Source of the DNA: Marinomonas vulgaris
GTDB taxonomy: Bacteria; Pseudomonadota; Gammaproteobacteria; Pseudomonadales; Marinomonadaceae
Direction of reading: 5' to 3'
Assembly (NCBI RefSeq): GCF_018145875.1
Contig: NZ_JAGSSV010000003.1
Location: 124,001-188,000 of the forward strand
DNA: 64,000 bases
How positions within the stretch are numbered: the stretch's first letter is position 1; each line of letters begins with the position of its first letter. The position numbers were made by a program, and so were the translations under genes. Positions 25,175 to 36,037 of this stretch are shown here, piece by piece. The notes under the pieces were generated by a model. That model saw only the letters and a program-made list of their open reading frames with translations, was not told the DNA's origin and did no database searches.

Positions 25175-25846
25175 TTGGCACAAAAAAGAGCGGTGGTTCG
25201 TCAAAGTTTACCGGATGTTATTGTCGCGGATTTGCGTAACCGAATTTTGAGCGGTGATTTAGAAGAAGGCACCTTGATTCGCCAAGAGCTGCTTGCTGAA
25301 GAATACGACGTATCGCGTATGCCAGTGCGAGAAGCCCTAAAACGCTTGGACTCGGAAGGGTTGGTGGTGTTTAAAAACAACCGCGGGGCAACCGTTACCA
25401 AACATTCATTGGATGAAATCGCGGAAATTTTTGATGTTCGTATCTTGCTGGAAATGGATTTGTTTCAGCGCTCGATTCCCGATATGACAGAAACACACTT
25501 TGCTGAATGTGAGGCGATATTGGCGGCCATGGATGCGTCTTATCGTGAGGGTAATATTGCAGATTGGGGGCCATTAAACGCAGCCTACCATGGAAAACTC
25601 TATGAAGCGGCTGGACGCCATTTGACGGAAGCGCTGTTAAAAAGAGTTACCTTGCAAGCCAATCGTTACGTCAGTATGCACATCGATAAATTAAATAACC
25701 GTGAAAACGCCAGTCACGATCATCATTTATTGCTTGAGTTAGCGCGTCAGCGAGATGTGCCCGCCGCAACGGAGCAACTCAAAGAGCATTTGATCAATAC
25801 CAAGAACCAAGTTATTGCGTTGGTGAAGCAAACGCGCATGGCATAA
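25175..25846 (+). CDS. GntR/FCD transcriptional regulator of the hydroxyproline cluster (predicted)
   Basis: Regulator of 223 residues. The GntR winged helix (about 12-75) contains LIRQELLAEEYDVSRMPVREALKRL, followed by an all-helical FCD domain (DVRILLEMDLFQRS; HDHHLLLELARQRD). The start is a TTG at 25175 with GAGGG five bases before it; no ATG fits. It lies directly upstream of the aldehyde dehydrogenase gene of the hydroxyproline set and divergent from gabD. A shared 16-bp motif before both hydroxyproline transcription units is its best candidate site. Confidence 0.88.
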   Translation: MAQKRAVVRQSLPDVIVADLRNRILSGDLEEGTLIRQELLAEEYDVSRMPVREALKRLDSEGLVVFKNNRGATVTKHSLDEIAEIFDVRILLEMDLFQRSIPDMTETHFAECEAILAAMDASYREGNIADWGPLNAAYHGKLYEAAGRHLTEALLKRVTLQANRYVSMHIDKLNNRENASHDHHLLLELARQRDVPAATEQLKEHLINTKNQVIALVKQTRMA

Positions 25847-25907
25847 CTCTCCTTTATATTGACCTTGTTACGAGCCATAAAATAGTGAACAATTGCCTTA
25901 ACAAAAA

Positions 25908-25923
25908 TTGGATACAAAATGCA
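25908..25923 (+). promoter_or_regulatory. Shared motif, copy 1 (before the semialdehyde dehydrogenase)
   Basis: TTGGATACAAAATGCA lies 31 bases before the ATG at 25955. The same motif, 15 of 16 bases, is found in front of the hydroxyproline operon at 31795-31810 in the matching orientation relative to its gene. GATACAAAA-type sites are plausible for FCD GntR regulators. Confidence 0.6.
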
Positions 25924-25954
25924 AAACTAACAAATTCATCAAGTTGAGGGTTTT

Positions 25955-27475
25955 ATGACGTTTACTCCCCACGGAAAACACTTCATTGCGGGTCAATGGA
26001 TCAGCACAGAACCACAATTTCGTTCTTCCCCTGCACACGGCGAAGCCTTTTCCTTTTCAAAAGGTTCTGTTGATCTGGTGAATGCCGCCGTGACCGCAGC
26101 GGAAGACGCTTTTTATGACTACAGTGGTTTGCCACGAGAAAAGCGAGCGGCTTTTTTACACGCCATCGCCGACGAAATTGACGCTCGTGGTGAGGCGATC
26201 ACCGCCATAGGAACGTCTGAAACCGGCTTGCCTGAAGCGCGTTTACAAGGGGAACGAGGCCGCACTTGCGGCCAGTTGCGTTTATTCGCTCAGCATATTT
26301 TGGATGGCGACTATTTAGATCGTCGACATGACCAAGCTTTACCGGATCGTCAGCCTTTACCGCGTGCCGAATTGCGCTTAATGCAGCGCCCGATCGGCCC
26401 CGTTGCTGTCTTTGGGGCGTCTAACTTTCCATTGGCGTTTTCGACAGCGGGAGGAGATACCGCTTCAGCGTTGGCGGCGGGTTGTCCTGTGGTCGTGAAA
26501 GGTCATCCGGCTCACCCGGGCACCACGGAAATCATTGCAGAAGCCTTGCATGCAGCGATGGTTCTTTGCCAAATGCCGGCGGGAACCGTGAGTGTGATAC
26601 AAGACAGTGGCGAGACCTTCGAGGTGGGTAAAGCGCTGGTCGAACACCCACTTATTAAAGCGGTTGGCTTTACTGGCTCATTGGCCGGTGGACGAGCGTT
26701 ATTCGATTTATGCGCCGCGCGCCCCGAGCCGATTCCTTTTTTTGGTGAATTGGGTTCAGTGAATCCTATGTTCTTGTTTCCTCATGCGGTGTCCAATCGT
26801 GGCGAGGCGTTAGCTAAAGGCTGGGCGGCTTCATTAAGCATGGGCGCGGGACAATTCTGTACCAATCCAGGCATGGCGATCTTGGTAGCGGGATCAGAGG
26901 CGGATTATTTTGTTGCCCAAACCAAACAAGCCTTGTCGACTGTACCTGCTCAAACCATGCTGACAGACGGCATTGCACGGGCGTACCGTGCAGGGCAACA
27001 AGGTATTGCCTCCACCTCTGGCGTCAAAGAAGTGCTGAGCACTCACTGCGATGCGCGCCTTGCTACGCCGTATTTGTACGCCACTACCGCTGAAGAATGG
27101 TTGGCGAATGAAACCTTAGCGCAAGAAGTGTTTGGCCCGTTGGGCGTGGTGGTGGTGGCAAACAATGTCGAAGAGATGCTACGTGTCGCTAAACACCTAG
27201 AGGGTCAACTGACCTGCACCTTGCATATAGACGATGCCGATCTGGAAACGGCTCGTACTTTTATGCCAATCCTAGAACGCAAAGCGGGCCGAATCTTGGC
27301 GAACGCCTTTCCTACGGGTGTGGAAGTATGTGACACCATGGTGCATGGCGGCCCTTATCCTGCCTCCACCAATTTTGGTGCGACCTCGGTGGGCACCATG
27401 GCGATTCGTCGTTTCTTGCGTCCGGTGTGTTTCCAAGACATTCCAGCGGCTTTGCTGCCTACAGATTTACAATAA
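25955..27475 (+). CDS. 2,5-dioxovalerate (2-oxoglutarate semialdehyde) dehydrogenase
   Basis: Aldehyde dehydrogenase of 506 residues, the last step of hydroxyproline breakdown, giving 2-oxoglutarate. The catalytic Cys is in MGAGQFCTNPG (near residue 300) and the general base in FFGELGSVNPMF. The divergent spacing of motifs and the HPAHPGTTEIIAEA segment mark the KGSADH group, not GabD-like enzymes. Its stop directly abuts the stop of the converging reductase gene. The upstream GntR gene and shared motif support control together with the hydroxyproline operon. Function as LhpG is inferred from context. Confidence 0.9.
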   Translation: MTFTPHGKHFIAGQWISTEPQFRSSPAHGEAFSFSKGSVDLVNAAVTAAEDAFYDYSGLPREKRAAFLHAIADEIDARGEAITAIGTSETGLPEARLQGERGRTCGQLRLFAQHILDGDYLDRRHDQALPDRQPLPRAELRLMQRPIGPVAVFGASNFPLAFSTAGGDTASALAAGCPVVVKGHPAHPGTTEIIAEALHAAMVLCQMPAGTVSVIQDSGETFEVGKALVEHPLIKAVGFTGSLAGGRALFDLCAARPEPIPFFGELGSVNPMFLFPHAVSNRGEALAKGWAASLSMGAGQFCTNPGMAILVAGSEADYFVAQTKQALSTVPAQTMLTDGIARAYRAGQQGIASTSGVKEVLSTHCDARLATPYLYATTAEEWLANETLAQEVFGPLGVVVVANNVEEMLRVAKHLEGQLTCTLHIDDADLETARTFMPILERKAGRILANAFPTGVEVCDTMVHGGPYPASTNFGATSVGTMAIRRFLRPVCFQDIPAALLPTDLQ

Positions 27476-28495
27476 TCACGATGTTTTCAGTGCGATCAGA
27501 TCGTCGTAGAGCGCGCGCGGAATGTCCACCGCGTTGCGTTCTAGGTTAAACGCCTGTGCAGCTTGACGGCGTTGAGACGGTAGACGAGCGCCTTGGTCGA
27601 TCACATCGGCGAACAAGCGCTCGGCGCGGTCGTTGTTTTCTGTCACACGGCCACCGCTGAGCATGTTGGGATCAAACGCGAGAATGATCTCACCATGATA
27701 CGGCGCTTCGGGTTTACCACCGGCGGCGGCCATGCTTTCTTTACTGGTTAAATCATCGATCAGCGGTCCCGCCATTAATTCAATCATCAATGAAAAAGCA
27801 GACCCTTTGTGCCCGCCAAACGTTAGCATGGCACCGTTCATCGCCGCTTCGGCGTCGGTGGTGGGTTGGCCGTTTTTATCAATAGCGACGCCTTCTGGCA
27901 AGGCTTTACCTGCTCGGCGGTACAGTTCTATTTCACCCCGTGCAAATTGGCTGGTGGCAAAATCAAAGGTAAAAGGCGCTTTGCCTTGGCGTGGCCAGCT
28001 AAACGCGAACGGATTGGTGCCTAGCAAACCACGTGTTCCACCGGCGGGCGCGACCCATGCATGGCTGGGCAACATGGCCATGCCGGCTAAGCCAGCGGCA
28101 GAAAGCATTTCTACTTCGGGCCAGAGCGCAGAAAAGTGAAAACAACGATTGATCGCCAAGGCGGCGACGCCGTTTTTCTTGGCTTTTTCGATCAACAAAG
28201 GCATGGCGGCCTTCATGGCCAGTAACGAAATACCATCGTTGGCGTCGGCGCGAACCACAGAAGGGCCGACATCCGAGATGGTTGGTGCGGCGGTGCCACT
28301 GGCACGACCAGATCGGATACTTTCGATGCACATAAGCAACCGATACAAGCCATGGGAATGACAGTCGCCTAACTGATTGGTGTAAATAATATCGGTAATC
28401 GCCTTGGCGTGGTCGTTATTAAAGCCATGGTGGGCGAGTACCGACTCACTTAACTCACGGACTTCAGCCAAACTAAGCGTTATATTGTCACTCAT
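27476..28495 (-). CDS. Delta-1-pyrroline/piperideine-2-carboxylate reductase, Ldh2/malate dehydrogenase family
   Basis: NAD(P)H-dependent imine reductase of 339 residues. The Ldh2 fold is recognised by DCHSHGLYRLLMCIES, the AINRCFHFSALWPEVE region, RGLLGTNPFAFSWP and GGHKGSAFSLMIELMAGPL. In hydroxyproline clusters this family (LhpD/DpkA type) reduces pyrroline-2-carboxylate to L-proline. It is last in the minus-strand run, 62 bp after the D-hydroxyproline dehydrogenase gene. It may deal with cis-3-hydroxyproline- or D-proline-derived imine; a malate or lactate dehydrogenase role is less likely. Confidence 0.87.
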   Translation of the reverse strand: MSDNITLSLAEVRELSESVLAHHGFNNDHAKAITDIIYTNQLGDCHSHGLYRLLMCIESIRSGRASGTAAPTISDVGPSVVRADANDGISLLAMKAAMPLLIEKAKKNGVAALAINRCFHFSALWPEVEMLSAAGLAGMAMLPSHAWVAPAGGTRGLLGTNPFAFSWPRQGKAPFTFDFATSQFARGEIELYRRAGKALPEGVAIDKNGQPTTDAEAAMNGAMLTFGGHKGSAFSLMIELMAGPLIDDLTSKESMAAAGGKPEAPYHGEIILAFDPNMLSGGRVTENNDRAERLFADVIDQGARLPSQRRQAAQAFNLERNAVDIPRALYDDLIALKTS

Positions 28496-28557
28496 ATTGT
28501 CTCCCTAATGCTTATAAGAGGTTTGATTACATCATACTGCGAACAATGGGTAAAAAA

Positions 28558-29826
28558 TCATTTGAAACGCTGCGCGCCATAGGCGTTCATGGGAATACTC
28601 GGTGTTTGTTCGTTTATTAACTCTGCTACCAACTCGGCGGTACCAGCGGATTGCGTCAACCCAAGATGGCCATGACCAAAAGCGTAAACGATGCGTCTAG
28701 ATTGGCTGGCATAACTGATTACCGGCAAGCTGTCTGGCATGGAAGGGCGAAAGCCCATCCATTGCGTTCCGCCTTCCATGTTTAAATCTGGCAAAAAGGC
28801 TTTGGCTTTTTTGAGTAAAATATCCGCGCGCTGGTAATTAGGGGCTAAAGATAATCCGCCCAGTTCTACCGCGCCGCCAACGCGAACGCCGTCGCCCGCT
28901 TTGGTGACCACAAAACCATGATTGCTAAAGGTGATATGGGTTTTTAGCTCAAACGCGCCGGCTGGCAAGGTGGTGTTGTACCCACGTTCTGTGTCTAACG
29001 GCACACTGTCTCCTAAAGAGCGAGCGAGTGTCTTCGACCATGCGCCAGCGGCTACAACGATTTTTGTTGCTGTATAGAGGTTGCTAGAGGTTTGGATTTT
29101 TACCGAATCCGTTTTGATATCAATCGCTTGTACTGTGTCTATCGCCATGGCACCGCCGGCACGATGGAGGTAATCGGCAAGGTGTTCCGTCCACACTTTT
29201 GGGTGCACAACGTTTTTCCATTCTGGCGTGAAGCCCGCGTGGGTAAAACGAGGATGAATGCCAGGCTGAATTTTGGCAATGGCGTCTACGCTGTCTAAGA
29301 GTTCAAATACCACGCCGTGTTCTTTTCGAGTTTGCCAGCCCGCCAAAGAGGCTGTGAACTCGGCTTCGCCTTCGTACAGCTGCAACTGCCCTTCTCGACG
29401 AATCAAGGCTTCGCCATTCACCCGTTGTATTTGTCGTTCTAGGGCGTCTTTCGAAAAGTCCATTAAGGTAGATTGTGCTGTGAGCGCCGCTACGTAACGG
29501 TCTTGCCAACTGGCGCGCCAGAAATGCAGCATCCAAGGCATTATTTTAAATGCGTAAGCCGGTCGAATCGACAAGGGCCCGAGCGGGTCCAGCAGCCACT
29601 TTGGTGCGGTGCGCATAATACCAGGCGTTGCCAAGGGAATCACATCGGCAAAGGCAAAAGCGCCCGCGTTGCCCGCCGACGTTTCTGCGGCTACGCCTTT
29701 GCTGTCGATGACCAGAACCTGCTTGCCTTCTTGCTGTAAGCGCAATGCCGTGCTGATGCCGATAATGCCAGCACCAATAACAATGACGTCATAATTAGCC
29801 GCATCAGAAACGTCGAGCGATGTCAT
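28558..29826 (-). CDS. D-amino-acid (cis-4-hydroxy-D-proline) dehydrogenase, DadA-like
   Basis: FAD oxidoreductase of 422 residues. The dinucleotide motif is DVIVIGAGIIGISTALRLQ near residue 13, and the C-terminal FGHGHLGLTQSAGTAELVAE is the usual DadA ending. I chose ATG 29826, which overlaps the epimerase stop as ATGA, over a much longer frame reaching 30069 inside the epimerase gene. It would oxidise cis-4-hydroxy-D-proline to pyrroline-4-hydroxy-2-carboxylate and pass electrons to the respiratory chain. Specificity is inferred from the operon. Confidence 0.9.
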   Translation of the reverse strand: MTSLDVSDAANYDVIVIGAGIIGISTALRLQQEGKQVLVIDSKGVAAETSAGNAGAFAFADVIPLATPGIMRTAPKWLLDPLGPLSIRPAYAFKIMPWMLHFWRASWQDRYVAALTAQSTLMDFSKDALERQIQRVNGEALIRREGQLQLYEGEAEFTASLAGWQTRKEHGVVFELLDSVDAIAKIQPGIHPRFTHAGFTPEWKNVVHPKVWTEHLADYLHRAGGAMAIDTVQAIDIKTDSVKIQTSSNLYTATKIVVAAGAWSKTLARSLGDSVPLDTERGYNTTLPAGAFELKTHITFSNHGFVVTKAGDGVRVGGAVELGGLSLAPNYQRADILLKKAKAFLPDLNMEGGTQWMGFRPSMPDSLPVISYASQSRRIVYAFGHGHLGLTQSAGTAELVAELINEQTPSIPMNAYGAQRFK

Positions 29827-30773
29827 AGGGACACGCCGTGGCGCAAAGGGTCGGTTGGGTTGAGCATCATTTTGGCTTCTCGAGTGATAAACGCTTGCCC
29901 GGTAATAGACGGAACGACAGCGCCTACTGGTGCATTTTCCGCTGTGGAATATTGATAACTCAAGGTGTAGCCGCTGCCTATGGTGCTTTCTTGGTAAATG
30001 TCTTCCCCTGGCGCTAGGCGTTGATCGGCGGCTAAGCAAGCCAAACGCGCCGAACTGCCGGTGCCGCAAGGGGAGCGATCGTAAGCATCGTCAGGGCACA
30101 ATACGAAATTGCGCGAATGACCTTTGTCGGTCAGCGCTGGGCCAAAAAACACGATGTGATCGATGATGCCGCCGTGTTCGCCTTCGATACCATGAGCGTA
30201 AAGCGTGTTACGAACCTGAATGCCCACCTCGGTTAAGGTGCGAATATTATTCGGTAATACGGGTGTTGGGCTGTTATCCACCAGAAAGAACCAATTGCCG
30301 CCGTAGGCGATGTCTCCTACGACCTTGCCCACGCCTTTCACGCCCAGTTCAACGCCTTTTTTGAAGCGATAGCTGTCGATATTTTGTACGGTCACGGTGT
30401 TTTGGTCGGTTAGCGTGACTTCAACAATGCCCACAGGTGTTTCAATTTTATGGGTGCCAACGCCGATTTTACCTAGGTGAGCCAGCGTCGCCGCCAGCCC
30501 AATGGTGCCATGACCACACATGCCAATCACCGCAGCGGCATCGAAGTAGATAACGCCAGTGACGCAGCTCGCATCGGTGGGTTCCACCAATAAAGCCCCC
30601 ACCATGGCTTCTTGACCATAGGGCTCGACGACCAATGAGCGGTAGAAGTCTTTATGTTCGGTGGCAAGCCGTGTCGCTCGTTCCGATAAGGGCCCTGATC
30701 CAAGATCAGGCCCGCCTTCTAATATGACTCGGGTTGGCTCGCCTTCGGTGTGGCTATCGACAAGGGTTAGCAT
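29823..30773 (-). CDS. 4-hydroxyproline 2-epimerase (proline racemase family)
   Basis: Converts trans-4-hydroxy-L-proline to cis-4-hydroxy-D-proline. Both catalytic cysteines of the family are present, in GMCGHGTIG (near residue 90) and SPCGTGSSARLACL (near residue 236). This pair excludes the related 3-hydroxyproline dehydratases, which have Thr at one position. The N-terminal DSHTEGEPTRVI is typical. Length is 316 residues. The start overlaps the end of the deaminase gene by 7 bp, so the operon is tightly coupled. It corresponds to LhpA/HypRE. Confidence 0.93.
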   Translation of the reverse strand: MLTLVDSHTEGEPTRVILEGGPDLGSGPLSERATRLATEHKDFYRSLVVEPYGQEAMVGALLVEPTDASCVTGVIYFDAAAVIGMCGHGTIGLAATLAHLGKIGVGTHKIETPVGIVEVTLTDQNTVTVQNIDSYRFKKGVELGVKGVGKVVGDIAYGGNWFFLVDNSPTPVLPNNIRTLTEVGIQVRNTLYAHGIEGEHGGIIDHIVFFGPALTDKGHSRNFVLCPDDAYDRSPCGTGSSARLACLAADQRLAPGEDIYQESTIGSGYTLSYQYSTAENAPVGAVVPSITGQAFITREAKMMLNPTDPLRHGVSL

Positions 30774-31747
30774 TGGGTTTCCTGCAAAATAGTAGACAGT
30801 ACTCCGCCCTGTGTAGACCAGTCCGCAAACCAGGTTTTGAACAGGCTATATTGTTGTTCACAATAATGGCGCTGAGCGTCGTTGAGTTCGTCTGTTTCGT
30901 TGAAGTGTAAACGGTATTCTTCTTCCCCATTCAACACCAATAGGTATTTGAAAAACAGCACTAAATCTGGGCCTTCGTCAAAGCTTGCTAACACGCTAAA
31001 GGCTTCTTCTAATTCTTTGGCTCGCACCCGCGCTTCGGCGTTACCAGCAGCGGCCTTGCGGGATAAGTTCGCTAGCAACAACACTTCTTTTGGCAGCGCC
31101 GTGCCAATGCCGGTAATGGCGCCAACAGCACCACAGTTAACAAAGCCGTGCACAACCGCGGTGTCGACGCCGATCATGAGCAATACGTCATCGTCTTGCG
31201 AGGTGATGTTTTCCGCTGCATAACGCAGGTCATCTTCGCCGCCAAACTCTTTAAAACCGACCAAATTGGGGTGTTCAGCACGCAAGCTAAAAAACAAATC
31301 CGCACGGGTGGCAAACCCATATACTGGGCTGTTGTAAATAATAGCGGGCACATCCGGCGCGGCGTCAAGAATGGCTTTAAAGTGATGGCGCTGTGCTGCA
31401 ATCACGGAACCACGAGACAATACACGAGGAATCACCATCAGACCCGCCGCACCGACGTTTTGCGCATGGGCGGCCAATGCCACGGCAGACTTGGTATTAA
31501 TCGCCCCAGTGCCAACGACAACAGGAATGCCGGCATTGACCAAACGCTCGACACCTTCCATGCGCTCAGCATCGGTCAGCAAGGGCCAATCGCCCATCGA
31601 GCCGCAATACACCACCGCCGACATGCCCGCTGCCATCATTTCCTGCCCTTTTTTGACCAGACCATCGAAGTCTGGCGTACGGTCAGGTTTGCATGGCGTC
31701 ATTAGGGCCGGCATTACGCCGTTAAATACGTTTGTGTTCATGGTCAC
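30767..31747 (-). CDS. Delta-1-pyrroline-4-hydroxy-2-carboxylate deaminase (DapA/DHDPS superfamily)
   Basis: Class I aldolase-type enzyme of 326 residues. The Schiff-base lysine lies in NLVGFKEFGGEDD (near residue 178) and the catalytic Tyr in IIYNSPVYGF. The N-terminal NGVMPALMTPCKPD is typical of the superfamily. In a hydroxyproline operon this member (LhpC) deaminates the cyclic imine to 2,5-dioxovalerate. A dihydrodipicolinate synthase role is unlikely given its partners. First gene of the minus-strand operon; the putative operator lies 48 bp upstream. Confidence 0.9.
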   Translation of the reverse strand: MTMNTNVFNGVMPALMTPCKPDRTPDFDGLVKKGQEMMAAGMSAVVYCGSMGDWPLLTDAERMEGVERLVNAGIPVVVGTGAINTKSAVALAAHAQNVGAAGLMVIPRVLSRGSVIAAQRHHFKAILDAAPDVPAIIYNSPVYGFATRADLFFSLRAEHPNLVGFKEFGGEDDLRYAAENITSQDDDVLLMIGVDTAVVHGFVNCGAVGAITGIGTALPKEVLLLANLSRKAAAGNAEARVRAKELEEAFSVLASFDEGPDLVLFFKYLLVLNGEEEYRLHFNETDELNDAQRHYCEQQYSLFKTWFADWSTQGGVLSTILQETQC

Positions 31748-31794
31748 TGGCCTCTTTCGCGGAGTTAAAGAATTTTAAAGACAAAGTTATGTTA

Positions 31795-31810
31795 TGTATT
31801 TTGTATCCAA
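31795..31810 (-). promoter_or_regulatory. Shared motif, copy 2 (before the hydroxyproline operon)
   Basis: Read on the minus strand this is TTGGATACAAAATACA, differing by one base from the copy at 25908-25923. It lies 48 bases upstream of the deaminase start. Two matching sites before two units of one pathway suggest a common regulator. Confidence 0.6.
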
Positions 31811-31971
31811 AATATATTCAGAGTGAAAAATAGTCAATGGCTATTTGATGACGAGGGTGGTATTGGTGCCTTAGCGACATGGAAGGTACATGGAAATAAG
31901 CGATGCTATATAAAAAGACCGCTGCGGTAAGGTAATATGGCTTTTTACGATCATTAGACGAACTGTACGAC

Positions 31972-33949
<1,978 letters not shown>

Positions 33950-34016
33950 AGAGTGGTTTGCCTTTAAATGAATCGATAAGTTCATTGGTTTTGGTGTTTA
34001 AAAAAGAGGACAGATT

Positions 34017-34832
34017 TTGGATCAATACGCTGTAGTGGGAAACCCAATTGCGCACAGCAAGTCACCGAGCATCCACGCTTACTTTGCGACGCAAACACAA
34101 CAATCGCTAACCTACTCAACCCTTTTGGGCGATGAAGTAGAGTTTGAACAACAGGTACGTGACTTTTTTCAGCAAGGCGGTAAAGGTCTCAACATCACTG
34201 TGCCGTTCAAAGAACGCGCTTACGCCATGTGCGATATATTGAGCCAGCGAGCCAAGCAAGCCGGTGCGGTTAATACTCTGTTAATGGGTAAAAATGGCGA
34301 CTTGTTTGGCGACAATACCGATGGAATCGGTATGGTTCGCGACATTATCGACAATCATCAAGTGTCCCTAAAAGACAAGCGAGTGTTGATTTTGGGCGCT
34401 GGTGGCGCGGTTCGCGGCGTGCTTGAACCTATTTTGTCGGAGCAGCCAGAATCTGTCACCATTGCCAATCGGACAGTAGAAAAAGCGCAAGCATTGGCGG
34501 ATCATTTTGATTGCCTCGCTTCCTCATTTGACGCCCTTGAAGGGTCTTTTGACATCATTATTAATGGCACATCGGCGAGTTTGTCGGGCAATTTGCCACC
34601 ATTAAAAGATGAGCTGATCGGCGATCAAACCTGGTGCTACGACATGATGTATGGCGTCGAGCGCACTATCTTCTTGCAATGGGCACATGAACGCGGCGCA
34701 GACGGCGCTGATGGTTTGGGTATGTTGGTAGGTCAAGCCGCTGAAGCGTTTTATTTATGGCGTCAAGTACGTCCAGACAGTGCCAGCTTGGTGGCGCACA
34801 TGCGCCGTCAAATGCTGACGAACGGACAATAA
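34017..34832 (+). CDS. aroE: Shikimate dehydrogenase
   Basis: NADPH-dependent reduction of 3-dehydroshikimate to shikimate; 271 residues. The N-terminal substrate domain has YAVVGNPIAHSKSPSIH and NITVPFKERAY with the catalytic Lys; GDNTDGIGMVRD carries the Asp. The NADP fold has LGAGGAVRGVLEPIL and an NRT motif (ANRTVEKAQ). The start is a TTG at 34017 with AAGAGGA six bases upstream; no ATG fits the conserved N-terminus. It follows hemF, probably in one transcript. Confidence 0.96.
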   Translation: MDQYAVVGNPIAHSKSPSIHAYFATQTQQSLTYSTLLGDEVEFEQQVRDFFQQGGKGLNITVPFKERAYAMCDILSQRAKQAGAVNTLLMGKNGDLFGDNTDGIGMVRDIIDNHQVSLKDKRVLILGAGGAVRGVLEPILSEQPESVTIANRTVEKAQALADHFDCLASSFDALEGSFDIIINGTSASLSGNLPPLKDELIGDQTWCYDMMYGVERTIFLQWAHERGADGADGLGMLVGQAAEAFYLWRQVRPDSASLVAHMRRQMLTNGQ

Positions 34833-34869
34833 CAAACGGATAATACTTGCAGAACATAGGATGGGTCAG

Positions 34870-36024
34870 ATGAAGGCGCAATGGTTTAACTCGGTGGATC
34901 AAATCGGCGAAGCTACATGGCACGCCGCCATTGGTGAAACACAGTACCCTTTTGCGCAATTTGCTTTTCATCAGGCGCTTGAACAGAGTAACAGCATCGG
35001 CGATGGCACTGGCTGGTATCCAGAATACTTGCTGGTGATGGACGACGATGACAGCCCGCTGGCCATTGCGCCCACCTACTTAAAAACCCATTCTCAAGGG
35101 GAGTTTGTTTTTGACTGGTCTTGGGCCGACGCTTACCAGCGTTACGGCATGCGTTATTTTCCTAAACGCATTTGGGCTATTCCCTTTTCCCCAGTGACGG
35201 GAGTTCGACTCTTTTCCCATCTTGATCCAAAAGGTGACGATGTCGCCTTTTCGCATCTGTACCCTGCCCTTGCCGAATTAATGACTCAAGCCAACCAAGA
35301 GCGCGATTTCTCCAGCTGGCATTTGTTGTTCGCTAAGCCAGAACACGCGGCCTTGTTTGCACCAAATAAAGATCTACTGCAGCGTATTTCCTGTCAGTTT
35401 CATTGGTTCAATCGTGGCTATAAAGACATGGCCGATTACTTCTCACACTTTTCCAGTCGCAAGCGCAAAGCGGCACGCAAAGAGCGAGAAAAAGTCGCCC
35501 AGCAAGGTGTCACCTTAACGCGTACCCTTGGCAACGAACTGACTGCGGCCGAGATCGATTTCTTTTACCAGTGTTATCAATCCACCTACGCCAAACGCGG
35601 TCAACAAGGCTATTTAACGCGAGAGTTTTTCGGTTTATTAGCCGACAACATGGGCGGTCAAATTCTGTTGGTGCAAGCGTTTCGGGGCGAAAAAGCCATT
35701 GCGGCTTCCTGGTGTTTCTTCGACGATCGCTCCTTATATGGCCGCTACTGGGGTTGTGTAGAAGAAGTGGATTGCCTGCATTTTGAAGCCTGCTACTACC
35801 AAGGCATCGAGTTTTGCTTAGAAAAAGGGTTACAGCATTTCGATCCAGGTACACAAGGGGAACACAAAATCGCCCGTGGTTTTGAACCTGTGTTTAGCTA
35901 CAGTGTGCATTACATTGCCCATGAAGGCTTTCGTGAAGCAATTGGCAACTTCTGCGAAGAAGAAGCCACCGCAGTGCGGGAGTATCATCAAGATACCCGA
36001 AAAATGCTGCCGTTTAAGCAATAG
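34870..36024 (+). CDS. Predicted N-acyltransferase, COG3146/FemX-like GNAT fold
   Basis: A protein of about 384 residues with the tandem GNAT-like fold of COG3146. Landmarks are FAFHQALEQSNSIG near the start, FVFDWSWADAYQRYG, the basic FSSRKRKAARKEREKV loop, and the C-terminal HFDPGTQGEHKIARGFEP. Members have been called peptidoglycan-recognition proteins, but function is not settled. The ATG at 34870 has AGGAT nine bases before it; the ATG at 34861 is too close to that box. It follows aroE by 37 bp. Confidence 0.88.
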   Translation: MKAQWFNSVDQIGEATWHAAIGETQYPFAQFAFHQALEQSNSIGDGTGWYPEYLLVMDDDDSPLAIAPTYLKTHSQGEFVFDWSWADAYQRYGMRYFPKRIWAIPFSPVTGVRLFSHLDPKGDDVAFSHLYPALAELMTQANQERDFSSWHLLFAKPEHAALFAPNKDLLQRISCQFHWFNRGYKDMADYFSHFSSRKRKAARKEREKVAQQGVTLTRTLGNELTAAEIDFFYQCYQSTYAKRGQQGYLTREFFGLLADNMGGQILLVQAFRGEKAIAASWCFFDDRSLYGRYWGCVEEVDCLHFEACYYQGIEFCLEKGLQHFDPGTQGEHKIARGFEPVFSYSVHYIAHEGFREAIGNFCEEEATAVREYHQDTRKMLPFKQ

Positions 36025-36037
36025 GCGAAACGCTGTG

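Noticed and set aside
29827-30069. 81-codon N-terminal extension of the D-hydroxyproline dehydrogenase frame
   Set aside because: It overlaps the epimerase gene, is Arg/Ser/His-rich like a shadow frame, and the ATGA overlap at 29826 gives a normal start.
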